A stretch of 64,000 bases of DNA from Hyposmocoma kahamanoa (lineage: Eukaryota; Arthropoda; Insecta; Lepidoptera; Cosmopterigidae), in contig NW_020653713.1 in NCBI RefSeq assembly GCF_003589595.1, positions 648,971 through 712,970 on the forward strand, read 5' to 3'. The number at the start of each line of letters is the position of its first letter. Position 1 is the stretch's first letter. Shown here piece by piece: positions 32,301 to 46,400 of the stretch. The notes under the pieces were generated by a model. The model ran no database searches. It worked only from the letters and a program-made list of their open reading frames with translations, and was not told the origin of the DNA. A program made the position numbers and the translations under genes.

Positions 32301-33034
32301 TAAAAAAAATCTGAAAATGTACCTAAGACTAATTATAGATATAGAATGATATACTTACTGAAATTGTTATAACTTTTATGCTTTTTTTTGGTTTTTGATG
32401 AAAGTTTTATTCGTTTTAACATACGACTTGTTATTCAAATAAAATGCGGAAGTCAAAGTAGCGGATCATTAGACGTTACTATGATGGAAGCGAGCACAAC
32501 CTAAGGTACACAAAGGTATTTATTTCTACATAGAAATGCTCCTACAGGTAGTCATAGTTATTTGATCATTACATTTCCCATAAAGAAACACATCTATCAA
32601 ACTAATTACCTGCCCATGCTCAAAGCCTAGTCTATATTACAGCATCATTTGTAATGATTACACTATGCCTGCGCCCGCAGAATATTGAACTTGCTGCCAA
32701 ATGATGAATGATCAACGCTACTGGGCTTGCTACGGTCGTTTACATGTGATAGTAAATATGATTTACTTTGTGGAGGTAAATCTATTCTTGATTGGTTCTT
32801 GGCTTAGCCTTTCAATGTCTTATTCATTAAAATATGAATCGACTGATATTGAGACGAAAATACATACCAATTAGCAAAGGTAAACATAATCAACGGGTTG
32901 CTATGAACGGTTTGTGAACAGGTAAAAATAATTGGTACATTGTAAACACTATTTATGTATGCTTCGTATTATCTGGACGCAGAAAGTCTGGAACGAGACT
33001 GTACTTTACTATGTACAACTGTATTAACACCTCA
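32301..33034. other. intergenic, no gene recognised
   Basis: No repeat or exon that I could support. Confidence 0.35.
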
Positions 33035-33250
33035 CGCTGGCTGATGCTCACTATCAAGAAGCACAAAATCGTATATCTCGATCACGTGGTTCGACACGTG
33101 ATGCCGGCTTCAAGTCAAATAGGAAAGGTTCAAGGTCTTGGTTTCGCAAAATAAGGGACTGAATCTAAGAGACGTGCAGAACTGTTTCGTTTGATCATGG
33201 ATAGGGACAAGTTTGCAAAATTGACGGTCATCCTCCAATAGCGAGGCACT
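33035..33250 (+). pseudogene. LINE C-terminal fragment, degenerate
   Basis: The frame LTIKKHKIVYLDHVVRHVM, then GKVQG, then FRLIMDRDKFAKLTVILQ resembles the C-terminus of RTE-like endonuclease/reverse-transcriptase proteins (normally a GKIQGKR and GRRR block in between). In-frame stops are present. Family name is tentative. Confidence 0.5.
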
Positions 33251-33264
33251 TGAGAGAGATAACA

Positions 33265-33440
33265 CTATCAATCAACATCAACCCATTTATACGTCTCCTC
33301 TCAGGCGATGGTTTAGGCAATAGTCTGCCACGATGTTTCCTTCACCGTAAAGCTCATGGTAAATTTCAAATTAAATTTCACCTTTAAGTTGAGAGGTGGA
33401 GTCCGGATTCGAACCCACGGTTTCAAGTTTCGGCGGTGGG
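33265..33440 (-). repeat. LINE-tail repeat
   Basis: Shares CAACCCATTTATACGTC and CTCCTCTCAGGCGATGGTTT with 23190-23258, continuing into a GATTCGAACCCACGG block. Confidence 0.55.
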
Positions 33441-34714
33441 TCATGAGGCTTACGTCAAAACATTATTTAAGAAAAAACAATTCCACACATTCATACGTCA
33501 TTTGAATGCATACATTATTATCCAGGGCACGTTACATTTATAGAGATGTCAATAGAGACACATAGCGAATATTACTTTCCTCTGAAATATTTAAAAATTG
33601 AAGACAAAAAAATAAAACAGAATTGTTATATTTTTACTCATAATACAACACTTTTCTTCTAAATACATACATACAATACATATAAAATACATCGAAAATG
33701 TTCAACAAAATACAATACATGTCATCATGTCAAAGGCAAACGAGTACTGAAACTATGAATATTTTGTACCAATCTCGTTGCCGAATGATTAGTTCAACAT
33801 GTGTATAATTATTTTCAAGACATTATTAACTAAAATTAAATTGTTACAAGGACATATTTTAAATTACAACTGACACAATGGCTTTTGACACGTTGCTTCT
33901 ATGTAGTCCATTTTTAATAAAGACTAATTAGAAAATACGAATACTAATTTACATTCATTTGAAATACTGTCGAGACGAAATATGAAATCCATTAATATTT
34001 GCACATCTGCTTGCACAATGTACACCTACCTTTATTTTACTCAAGAGCTGTATAGTTAATGTATTCTGGAAAATAAACGTATTCTACTCTACAATAATTT
34101 CTGGATTTTAGTGGGAGGCATAATAGGCACTCTATACGTATTATTTCCATGAATTTTAATTAGGTACATTACAGTGACTATTCATATCACTGCTTATTAG
34201 GTACTTACTGAATTTACCTATGGTAGGTACTGCTTGCTCACTATTATTACAGTTGTGGCTGTTGTGGCAGTTTAAATTGAGTAAAGCTTTTACTGCGCGA
34301 TTTCATAAAACCAAGAAGCGTTTTAGGCTTCCAAGCGATTCTAGAAAGTTCTATTTACAATTTAGGCACGGAACAAAATTCCGTAGTTTTCTAACGAGGA
34401 AGGTAACAGAGCATGACAAGATAATACGGTCTAGTGAACGCGCGCTACTGTACAAACGCGCCACAAAATACCAATTTAACCCTTATATATAAACTAAGTT
34501 AAGTGCACTTTTGTATAAACTTAGGGTGAAGATTGTACTGAGATAATATCTGAGGGTACAAGACTGTGTAAGATTGTACTCTTGTACTCTCATTGATTAA
34601 AAGAATTGCTTACCTGTCGGGGGGAAAGAACTCGCGGTCCCGTATGCAGAGGAGTGGAAGTAATAATTATACAGTAAGTACAGCATCGAGACTTTTTTAA
34701 AGCTTGATGCTTTC
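33441..34714. other. intergenic, no gene recognised
   Basis: An open frame at 34220-34492 shows no recognised motif and no supported splice sites. The rest is AT-rich. Confidence 0.35.
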
Positions 34715-34934
34715 AACTGCCTCCGTGGCCGAACGGTTACCATGCCGGACTGTCACGCAGAGGCCCCAGGTTCGATTCCCGGGCCGGGAGAAATATTTGA
34801 ATGGCCTACATTTATTTCTCTCATGAGTTTGGGTGTAATTTGTGGTTGTCTATGTGTGTGTCCATGGCACCCGCGACACAGGGTTTCCCTAGTGCGGGGC
34901 TATGTTGAGTGTGTGCGTTATTATTATTATTATA
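34715..34934 (+). repeat. tRNA-derived SINE, family 1, complete
   Basis: A-box-like GTGGCCGAACGG, B box GGTTCGATTCCC, full body and (ATT)n tail. It is nearly identical to 9231-9443, so the family was probably active recently. Confidence 0.87.
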
Positions 34935-36221
34935 TAATAAGAGTAATTTTCTTAAGTGTCTTTGGAACGAATAGAATATAAACCTGAGTATGAGATTTTG
35001 AGTGTTGTAGTACAGTCACCACCTGATCATTGTCTATCCATTACATTAACAAAATGTGCCAACATTATGTATAAGTAACAGGTGTAGATAGTTTTTTCTA
35101 TTTCATTGTTTTTATTATTTATTTTATTTTACTCTCATACTCGGAGCCCCATTTCAGTTATTTTTATCTACACACATATCATAAACTCTATAATGTGTTC
35201 AAAAACCGCAAATTACGACCAGCATAAAGGTAAATTGTTTTGTTAGAACAAATTTCTTATCTGTGAAAATGTTATTATTGCTTCAACATCGAATTCGATT
35301 TTATTAAGACATTCAATTTTCGAACATCTCTGAAAAACAAAACAATTTGATTGAACCTCAATTCTAATGTAAATCGTAATGAAGTTTTATTCGAAATGAA
35401 ATGTCAATAGCAAACAATTTTGACAATTTCACACGTTACCTGATATCATATTATAATATGTGTGTAAATAAAGCAGTGTATGTAACTGTACATAATTAGG
35501 CATTAAAACACTCGTGAGATGACCCTCACTCGTATTTTAATTATCGCCTTAATCGCTTTTCATTATGTAACAGTCATATAGACAACTATAATTTATTCGA
35601 CTTAATTGAAAATATGTGACGAGTTTTAATTGAATTTGAATTACATTAGGCATTTTTGTGGGCTATATACGCTCGAATGAATGATTACATTTTATTTTTT
35701 ATTAATACTAGAAATGTCCTAGAATAATTTCTTTTCTCGTCTTTTTCTATCTACTCATACATATGACTCGAAATAAATGTACTACCTACATTTTATTTTT
35801 TACTTTTCTTTGGTCTCTGCTACACTTTTTATTTATTTACTAACCAACTAACAAATATTTATTCAATTGTCATTCTTACATACTTTTATTATTACTATTA
35901 TCTTTATTTTTCTCAACTTGTTAGCTCGTTTGAGCAGCACCTGCGGACCGAAATCAAGCAAATGCAGCATGTCTGTGTGAGTGGTGATGGTGGGTAACAA
36001 AAGCCTAATTTGTCCTCTATCATCCGCAAGAGATAGAGCCAAGGATGGCTGCCTTCTGCAACAAGTGGTATATGTTTTATACATTATTGTTATTATGAGT
36101 ACCTTTTTGGTGCCTCTTAATAAGTAATGACGAGTTAGTGTGGGTTGAACTGGCAACACACTACCTAAATATTATTATCATCGTCCCTTTGCTGGGCATG
36201 CGTCTCCTCTCAGAAATGGTA
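34935..36221. other. AT-rich intergenic DNA
   Basis: No exon or matched repeat found. Confidence 0.35.
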
Positions 36222-36475
36222 GAGCAGCTTGTGAAAGAGTTTGTCCTGCCACCTTACCTATTTCTGCTGCCAACGTGAGCATTACTGCGTTCCGATTTGG
36301 AAGGGTAAAGGGTGCTGGTGAAATTACAGGCACATGGGACTTGTCAATGTATGTCTCAGGGTGACGGGCGCGAAGGCAATGCCCCTAACATCTGTTTGAT
36401 TTAAAGCTCTGAGTGGCACCGCAACTGTTATGGACAGGCTTGCCAACAGCCGCATTGTGTTGTTCGACATGCTGT
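36222..36475 (-). repeat. dispersed 270-bp repeat, family 3, reverse
   Basis: GCAGCTTGTGAAAGAGTTTG, CACCTTACCTATTTCTGCTG, CTCAGGGTGACGGGCGCGA and GGACAGGCTTGCC match the family in reverse. Confidence 0.75.
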
Positions 36476-36534
36476 TTTACTTCATTAACATTCAAATTTA
36501 AAAAATCTTCGTAACATGGAAATTGTATTCACAT

Positions 36535-36600
36535 GCCGCCATAGGGACTCGAACCGTCGACTTCTTAATCGAGAAGCAGTCGTGCTCCCTCGGAGCTGTT
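36535..36600 (-). repeat. tRNA-like fragment
   Basis: On the minus strand it contains GGTTCGAGTCC preceded by an anticodon-arm-like stretch. There is no paired acceptor stem, so it is read as a tRNA-derived repeat head rather than a tRNA gene. Confidence 0.35.
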
Positions 36601-37259
36601 CACACATACATGTCATTCATTAGCGAGGTGGCTCCTTATACTGTCTAGCAGTTAATTAAGCGACTGAACGCAGATGCTATTGTCTTGCATGTCAAGTAGT
36701 GCTCGGCGACCGCGACGCGGTGATGTAATAAGGAAGCGACAATTGAGTTAGAGGGTCCTCATCACTCTACCGGGAATACTTAATCACTCACTGAGTCTAC
36801 TACCATCTACTATTCCAGTTTTAGGGTTGTCTTGCAATTTCGTAGGTGTCACGTCACGTAGTTAATGCTGAATGTTCAACCTAACGTTGAAGAAAAATTT
36901 CATGATGTTCAGAACCCTGGGAAATCGTGTTAAGTTAAGCAATATGAGATCAGCGCGCATATAAAGCAGTAGTATATATTTGTATTCGAAAAGCTAAAGA
37001 GAAGACAGTGTGGAATATCCCTAGCTAATCTTCAATCATGATGATTAGGTTTAATTTAGTAATGATTACACATGTTAGAATGTTGTCTGAACACGCAATA
37101 ATGGGAGGTTCTAGTTTTATTGCCAGTAGGTACTTTGTATGTAGAACTATTTTAATTTAAACAAAACCCGTTCAGTTATTTAGTTAATCAGATTTTTTTT
37201 TGTACAGGATGTGGATACAAAGAGATGACCCTAACACTTATATTATCTTTGTTAATGGA
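36601..37259. other. intergenic, upstream of PGGHG
   Basis: No exon recognised. It lies just before the GC-rich promoter-like patch. Confidence 0.35.
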
Positions 37260-37484
37260 ATCATAATGTGTGTCATGTCAGGCGCAAGCGCAGGTCGCGA
37301 TCTGAGCGACACAGTGACACACGCTCCACCGCGCGCGGTTCATTACGTTCAATTTACCAATAAAAAATTTTAACAAAATTTAATTTAAAAAAATGCAAAT
37401 ATTTTTTTGAAATTAAATATTTAAAAAACATAACGAGAAAACCAAACAAAAAGTTTCAGCGTAAATAGTGAAAAATATTTTTAA
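37260..37484 (+). promoter_or_regulatory. putative promoter and 5' UTR of the PGGHG gene
   Basis: A GC-rich patch (37270-37345, with CCGCGCGCGG) ends about 140 bp before the ATG and is followed by AT-rich sequence suited to a 5' UTR. No TATA box was assigned; the extent is inferred from composition alone. Confidence 0.35.
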
Positions 37485-40400
37485 ATGATAAAAAGAAAAC
37501 AATTGAAAGTCAAATTCAGATTGTCGAATCAACGTGCAGGTTTCTGTCCAAGAATAATAAGACGTTGTTTGGTAGCGTGGATGTGGCATTTCTTGGCAAA
37601 GAATAAGCAGGTGGCCGCCATGCTAGGTTTGCTAGCAGTGGCGGCGATTGTGGTGGTTTTTCTTTCTACCAGAGGCAGCAATTACACTACTGTAGAAGCA
37701 CAGGTCGAAGAATCAGTGGACGTAAGCGACGATGCTCACGTCTTCTCTACTCATAGGTAAGTTTAGACTTCGATTATTAGGTAGGGGATTCGACCACAAG
37801 GGAAGTCCCTTTGTAACAAATGAACAATTATGCACGATAGGACATAATGGTACGACTATATCGAACTTTATAAATTGAGTAGATCGATACTGCCTGTTGT
37901 TTTGGTGGATTTACAGTACCCTAATATTGTTTTTTTATTGTGGTTTTTAGTTCCCATGTACTAATTTCCATGTAATTTTTTTACTCAATCACTCTACTTC
38001 AACATTGTAAACTCACGGTATTACTTAATTCAAAACATGAAAGCTACCAAATTCTATATCATATTGCATTCTCGGAAAGTTTGAAAATGTCTGTATTGAG
38101 TTTCACTCAACCAATACAAATTTATGTGCTTAGTTTAAAAGCGATAATACAGAACATACAAATAGTTAACAGTTCTGTAATTATAATGAGTTTAAAGTGA
38201 ACTAGTAACTGTACAGTAACATTGACTACTACATTTCCATTTAAAATGGACAATGTTATACGTAGGTCAATATTCAGGCCCGTTACAGATGCGGTGCGGT
38301 CGGTAATTAAGAGCAGATTATAAGGCGATTATAAGAGATATCGTGCGGTACGCAGCCAGTGGCCATCGATGTTGTGCTTAATAAGATAGGGTTTATGATT
38401 TATTTTGTTTAGAAATAGAGTGTAGTTGTTATTAAGCATGGTATAATGGGTATACGGGCATGGTATGCGCTGCCTTCCGCTAATCGATATTGTAGCGCTT
38501 ATTTTGCGTAAGGTGGTGCCACTCGAGTTTTTCAGGAAGCTCAGCACCCTCAAGAGTTTGCTGAAGACTTTAGGGTACTCTTTAGTATATTGCTCTGTAG
38601 CTGGTCAAGACGGAGCATTGTAGTGGGATATGCGGCGCTTTCCTTTTATATTTTTAAGTGCTATTACGCAGTCAGTAAAATATCACTAAGGAAGGAACTG
38701 AAAAGAGGTTTATTAGTTTCACTGTATTGACTTCTATATAACATTTAATTACAAGTTATTAAATGTTGTTTGTACTGGCGCCGCGTATGCTCAGTGAATG
38801 GTAACAAGTCGACAAGCTTAAATAAAACTTAATGGAAATTAGAAGGATATTCAGAAAGTAAACTTAATAATCTTAGGCGTAGAAATAGGTAGTAGCTGCT
38901 AAGTGTTGCAACATGTAGAGTCACTCGTAGTTTCGTCGCTACGTTTACGTTTTGAGGAGTTCACCATCCACAGTTTTGGCTGCCTGCCTTAACTATTGGA
39001 TATGGGCTTGTGGTTTGGTATCTCTTGGTAGCACAACTGAGTGTAAAAAATTGTTTACAGACTCATGTTTGACCTCGAACATCGGGTGCGCCTTTATTTA
39101 AAGATTTTTGAATTTTCTTGTTTTGTCAAACAAAAGCTGATTCTCTTTGAAAAATGGGACGTCCTTAACAGAAATGTTAGGGACCTACTAGACTGCTATA
39201 TATAGTAATAGACCTGGATTGACCTTCTATAAAATTAATGTAAATGGGACGTGTCTCCAAATATACAATGCACTACCAATGAACATTAAAATGTTACCAA
39301 GTAATGAGTTTGTCAATAGGCTGAGTGTGTTGCTTAAGGACAAAAGTTGTTACTGAGTGACTGATTGTTTGATAAAAATTGACATCAAAAATGAGTGCTT
39401 CACATATTCAATTGTTGGACATTAAAAATTATATTATTAATTTTATCGAAGCTGTGTCTGTTTCTGTCAATCTCGAGCAACCTAATTACACTTACAACAA
39501 GCAACAAACTTAACATTTTGAGCAAATAAATTTCATTACACTCATTAAAAAAAGTTGGACAAACGTTCTTAGGGCCTGCTGTTACAATCAGATGCAAGAA
39601 ATTGTAGAGACTGATTTGCGATCTTTATAAATACTACCCTATTCACATCTCTACAAAACTTAGAAACCCGTGCAAAAACCAATGGCGATTAGATAACCTG
39701 AATGTCAAAAGTTATAACGTTACAAGCTTTGTAATAGAACTTCAATTAATGAAAGAAGATTGACGAATAAATCGAGTGTGAATGGGCAAGTTGAAAAGGG
39801 TTGACCACGGCGAAATTACCACGATCAATGACGTCCTAAAGAAATCAGGCCAAAAGTACTCTTATCGACGTATATGAAGGAGAGGAGTGACGTTGTTTTG
39901 ACGGCCGTTTCCTCGCGCTCATACTGGGTGCTCCTACTGGTAGGATCAAAAGGATAAATATGTCCTCGTGCTCCTACTAATGTACTAAGGCGAGAGAATT
40001 GTGTCAGAATCGTAGCAAGTGGAAAGCATTGCCGTAGTAAAAAGGCGTGAATTATATATGTATCTATGTAAGCAGATTTTGTAATAGGTCTGACTATAGA
40101 GTTCCGGAAGTTTCGCTTGGAAACCGGTGCCCTGTGACGTTGTGATACAAAACCCAAACTGCAAAACGCTGATTCCAATTCCAAGCGAAATTTGGAATCG
40201 GTTGTTTGTGTTGTCACTTGATATCAACAATGTCCAAGAAGTTAATTGCTGACTGATGATTATGGTTGTTACTGATAGCTGTATTTTGATAAGTCGCACA
40301 ATTCCCTTGCGGTCGGCTTCACGAAAATTATAGTTTGGGACCGGTTTGAGCGTAACACAGTTACGCCGCGGATGGCACTTCGTAATAAATGTTACTTAAC

Positions 40401-43400
40401 AAATTAAATAAATTCTAGGGATTGCTCTTTTCAAATAAACTTAAGTGCTATGGAATACACTTTGAATCAAATTTGTGTGGAATCTGGAGCCGTGTCGTCT
40501 TTCCATACATCTTTATCTAACATATACAATATCTAATATAGCATAGATGTAGTATTCAATTTTGTAATATGACTTTTCAATCAAAATATTTTTAATGTAG
40601 TTTTTTAAACTTAGGAAATGATAATCTTAATATATTATGCTCCGGAATCTTATTGTAAAAACGTATGGAGTTCCCCATAAAAGAGTCGTTTACCTTGGTT
40701 GAACGAAATCGTGGTTCCATGAGTTTGGACTTAGCTCTAGTTAATATTATAACACTAACGCGAGACTGTAGTGAATTTGCATTAGACATAACCCAATAAA
40801 AGTAAATCTCAGACAATCATACCAATGGGACATCATTCTGAGCAACCATTCCTGAAATTGGTTCTGCCAGGACTGAATCCCAGGTCACCATATAGGATAT
40901 GTCTTTTCATTATTTTTCGCAATCGTTTCGACTCAAGTGCCGAAGTGCGGCGTTGACAGCTTGTTCCAGTTGTTCGAAAATCTGATCTGACTACAATTTG
41001 GGAGTCCTGCCTTTTTCCTTCCACCTTTCCTGTCACTGTCAAAAGCTCCAGGCTATCATTATCTTTACAGGACATGACCTACTAATGAAGAGTATACCAA
41101 TTACATAAAAACGTGGTATACATTTCCGTTTCATCATCATCCTAATAACCTGGTAATATGTAATGACTCCATGATCTCCGTCAATATGACATTATTCCAG
41201 CTGCATACAATATATCGCATGACTTATTTGAAATTATTCAGCAATCATCTGACCGGGAATTGAGTCATTGTTAATTTATAGTTTGTTTAAATGTTATGTC
41301 TACTTATATAACACTTGCTCACTGTCAATGACTTTGATAGTGGAGTTGTTTTTATAACAAGTGTCATTCTTCATTAGGGTTGTGAGATGTCCCGCAGTTT
41401 AAGGGTCACGCAGTTTTTCAGATCAAGTATTAGATACTGTAACTGAGGCGTAGCTATCTAAACTTTTTGATACGGGTTTCAAAGAAGACTTTTCTTTCTT
41501 TAACCCAATATCTGTCATGGACTTAGAAAAAGAAATTTTGTTGTCCATTTCCAATTTTGACAACTTGGAACTTGAAACCGAACTTGAAACCGAAGCACTT
41601 ATATCCACCAACGCCTCGCAACTTACATCATTAATAAAAACAGATACAAAAGGTGCCCTATCTTCACTAAAACTATCAATTGTAGACAAATTTTCTAAAT
41701 GTTCAGCTGCGCCTTGCTGACATCCACGTTGAGGAGATCCCGACGAAGATCCACTACTATGTGCCTGTGAATACCCTTGGCTTGGCGTATCCTTATGCAC
41801 GACTGGTGCTTGTGGCACTTGATATTCCAACTGCTTAGACTCGGGTCTAATTATCGGTGCAGAGTCACCCTGTGTTTGCCAACTGTGAGAGTGCTCCATG
41901 TGACAATATACTGGCAAATCAATATTTTGCCGACTCACATCATAAGTGTGATTAAATATATGATCTACTTGTATAATTGTTTTCCTCAACTCCTCTTTAG
42001 ATAAATACAAATTACTAGCCAGCATCCATTGAAAATTGGGTATCAAAGTCTTCCAAGAAATGTTTAATAAACTGAACATCTTGAATATTCGCTTTCGTCG
42101 CTAACTTATCTAAACTATAAAAATAACTTATCAGCGATTCATTAGGCCCCTGTCGCCTATAATAAAATTCTCGGGCGTAATCTATTTGTGAGGGAAATTC
42201 CTCTCTTAACTTCTGTGCAATTGCCTCATACGTCGTGTATGAAGAAAAATACGTTTTATACCATTGCAGAGCTGGCCCCTCCAGATACAATGCCAACACG
42301 TATCTCTTACGCACATCAGACCAATTATTTAATACACTGATGGCCTCAAATTGATTCAAAAACTCATCTACGTCGTTGAATCCATTAAATCTTTGTGCCG
42401 GTACACAATACATATTCTCTTCTCGCACTTTTTACTGGCACCAAATATAAATCAATATTAAATATAAAAAATAAAAATTACGACCTTATGTACGCTTTCC
42501 TGGAAGTTTCGTCGTAAAAACATATAAACATTTTTCCACGATGGACTTTTCTTCATCGGAATCCTTTCATCATTCGTAAGCTTGCGTCCATCATTTGCAG
42601 GCTTGAGTTATATTATATCTTCCATTACCAGATTTTTCAAAATAAAAATATAAAAAAAATTCACTTCGGTATTCGTACTTCTATCATTTATAAGCCGGCG
42701 AATTCCACCATTTGTAACTGAGGCGTAGCTTGGGATGCGTTGCGAGAGGTACTTCTATGAATATAAACTGGAATAATCTTCAAGAATATACTTAATTGTA
42801 TTCTTTCACATACTTTCGGCGTTGGGTTTACAATTCAATAATGTCAAGATGCTCCATTCTTTTCTCTTACTTCATTTTCAAAACATTCTAATTACAAATC
42901 TATTCACTCAGCCAGTGATTCTACTCATAGAGTAGAAGCCTAGACTACAATACTGCGTTTTAAAGGCACCGATCAGCTATTATAATCAGCTCTCGCATAG
43001 ATAATCGTTCTTTTCGGGGGGCGATACCAAGAAATCGATATAGATGTGAGTAGGTCAATGCTACCTGGCCTCAGTTATTACACGTATCAATGTAACGTTG
43101 ATTTAATTTTTTGCTAATCAAACTCGAACACCTTTTGCGAATTCCGTTAGTGTAGATAAAATTCAACACATTGGTTGTATATATTTTGGTTAGCTTGACC
43201 TTTCATTAAAATTTGATGGATTGATAGTTTATAAATAATCTCGATTATACTAAAAATAATCTAGGATGACCCCTGAGGTAGTTGATAAAAATTTACACAA
43301 TATAACTTTAGAACGACGCGCACTAATTTATGTATTTCATAAACTATTTTTATAAGTCTGGCTTTCAAATGAAAAATAGTCTATATTTAAGTAAATACAC

Positions 43401-46400
43401 TAAATTAAAGTAAAATTAACATCAAGTCAATGTTTATATGTAAGAAATGAGCCGAAAACTATTCTTTTTTTTACGACAACATTGTCGTAAAAAAGGTTAC
43501 TTCATTATACTGCATTTGCTAGAGATACCTCATCTCATATCGATAAAAAATTTTCGTTATTTAATGAATAAATGTATAATTCATTCTTAAAGTATGAATT
43601 TTAATCATAGGCAATGAATTAACGTGTCAGTGTTGTTACTTTTTGAAAGCTATAAAAATAATGATTATTATAAATGTTTTTGAAATTTTCTAAAATATCT
43701 ATTGAAATTGCATTCAAATTATAGTTGTGTCTTTTTATTCTTTCAATATATAATACAAAACACTTTACACAACTATACACCGTTCAGAATACGTCAAAAA
43801 AAAATTACATAAGAGAACTTTTAGTACAAAAACCAAAGTACACTAAAAATCTATGGACTTTACGTCATCCCTATGACAAACGTCAAACGAAGTGTCACAG
43901 GGATAAACCTAGTTTATGTTCACTTTATTTGCATTAACTTTTTACTATGAGTAGGTACAAGAGCAATGAAATTCACTTCGGGACACTGCTCGGAATATCC
44001 AAACAAGATCTAATTATGAAAATGTCATTTACCAAATGGTCCTACCGGTCTTTTTCATCTAGCGTCCACAGTGCGAACCGCTGGGCTATAAAAACTGTAC
44101 CTTCGTCTGGTAAATTATGCTGTGCCGTGAGTTTACGCACTGGGCTTCACATCTTGGATTTCGGAATCCGTCTTCGTAAATGCAAAGCCTACTGATCACT
44201 CTACATAAAAATGTACAATACAACTATAGCAAAAACAAAACGTAATTATATTGTTTTTAGGTGGTTTCATTGAGCACTTGATATCGATAGGTAGTAGTTC
44301 GAAGCGACTTAGCTACTTATCGAGTCATACAATTTGCCATTCAATTGTATAAGGAGAATAGACATAATTACATTTACAATTTGTTTTATGTATTCTCTTA
44401 CAGTCTTCCGACAGACGATCGGCTCATGCCGTCAATCGGGAACGGACACATAGCTACCAACATCTTCAGTGACGCAGTCTACATGAATGGCTTGTACAAC
44501 GGACTAAAAGGGGAGAGCCACCGCGCCAGAATCCCTGCCTACGCCAACATAAGACTTAATTCAACGTTAACGCACCATCCGTTTAAACCTGTTTACACTT
44601 TAGACACGACAGAAGGTGCCTTTAAAGTTAGAGTGGATAGAGACAGGTCGATAGTAGTGCAGCGAATTTACGCCCATAGATACTACACGAGAGCAATTGT
44701 GAATCAAATTCAAGTGATTTCAAAACCACATGTTGGTAAGTTGTGGGAGTAGAATATTACTACATGTTTCGAACCATAATGCGTGTATATCATTTAATAC
44801 AAATCATCGCAAAGTTGCTGTAACAATAAATTGCTATAAACTTTCTTAAAGGCGTTTCTGCTCTTCAAATGGTGAGATTATCGTCTTATATAAACCTACT
44901 TCTGATTTAAGAATAAGATTAATTAGGAAAAAGTTTATTATATATTAATACTATCAGTAACTAAGTTGACGACCTCTGTCGAGTGGCTTGGACACCGGTT
45001 TGCATAGGTTTTCCAACTTTGAGGTCCCGTCAGTGAAGAAAACTAGTATATTGTCTCGGGTCTGGGTGTCTGTGGTACCGTCGTTGTTTCCAAATTCTAT
45101 AACACAAGTGCTGTAGCTACTTATTTTGGGATCAGAGCAATGTATGTGAAACATCACATACGTCTAATATTTATATTGTAGAAGAAGAAGTAGAAGTAAC
45201 TTAATTTTCTTTTTCCATTATAGATCCACATTTTATCCATCATGAAATCTGGATAGCAATCAGTCTCATGCAAGGTCCAAAGAGCAAAGACATAGCGTTC
45301 AAAGACCCAGTGCCTGAGATTATAGAGAATCGCCCATCTTGGAGTACGTGTGGTCAAACTAAGGAATCCGAAGACCCGGTATACCAGCCCATGCCTGTAG
45401 AGGTCTGCCTATATTGGACTTCAGTACCTGATCACTTGGTAGTGCCGCAACACGGTGCTAGAGTTTTCACCTTTGTTATGACTGCGGATAAAAATAAAAC
45501 TGTAGCCAGACAGGAGTTTGTTAAAGGTTGGTGTATTATTTTGAAAACTATTGCTACCTGGTTTTCACATGGTATAGTTATGTCATTTCATTGTTATAAT
45601 ATTTAAATAAGTACAATTACTTTAAAGTTGATTCGCATGATGTACACTTATAAAAATATAGGACATGCGAGGACAATTTCTATTTTGAATGCCTGTCAGC
45701 TCCACGTCTTCTACATGATGGAATAATTTACTTTTGATAGTGGGCGGGCGGCCAAACAATTGAAAGCGGCGGTTTAACTGATGCACTAAATTTATATAAT
45801 AGCACTGAATGGCCCCCGGCCACCCCCGGTCTTTGTCCTTCCTGTAACTACACCATTCGGGTTACAAACTGACTTATTCGAGAAATAAATAGTACTCAGC
45901 TTCTCATTCAAAAACATTTAGAAAATTTTTTCATTAAAAAATATGCTGCCTTTTGACATACATTTTCGTGTTGCCACATTTAAAATACCGAAAAATGGTG
46001 AGGGTTTTAGTTAATAATCACAATTCGGTTACTTTCTGCGGTTATAGAATTACCAAAAACATGCAGCGAGATCACAATTTACATTGCATAGTTTAGTTTG
46101 AGAAACCTAAGTGACAACTAACGTTGCAGCTTTGCAAGGTTGATTGATCTATTTTGCTGTTTATAATAGCAAAATTAACAATGAACCTCATTAATTATTG
46201 GATTTTGAACCGACGACGTAAGATTCAAGTTACATTACAAACAGTGTTGCAGGAGGAAGGCGAGGAGTTGTATCGGAAACACGTGGCGGAGTGGCAGACA
46301 ATCCTTCACCAGGCGGGAATGGACATTGAGGGGAACTTACACTTGGTCGGTGCCAGTAATACAATATATTCATTTCAATTCATGCCAATCGGCTATTGGC

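Larger units (their letters stand above)
37757..44403 (+). other. 6.6-kb intron 1 of PGGHG, rich in retrotransposon debris
   Basis: GTAAGT donor after exon 1 and CTTACAG acceptor before exon 2. It holds LINE fragments, a gag remnant and a hairpin (listed separately). The parts at 37757-39119 and 42740-44403 show no other feature except AT-rich sequence. Confidence 0.8.

Noticed and set aside
34715..34800. tRNA gene at the SINE head
   Set aside because: The boxes are present, but the same sequence recurs with an identical non-tRNA body at 9231, which defines a SINE.
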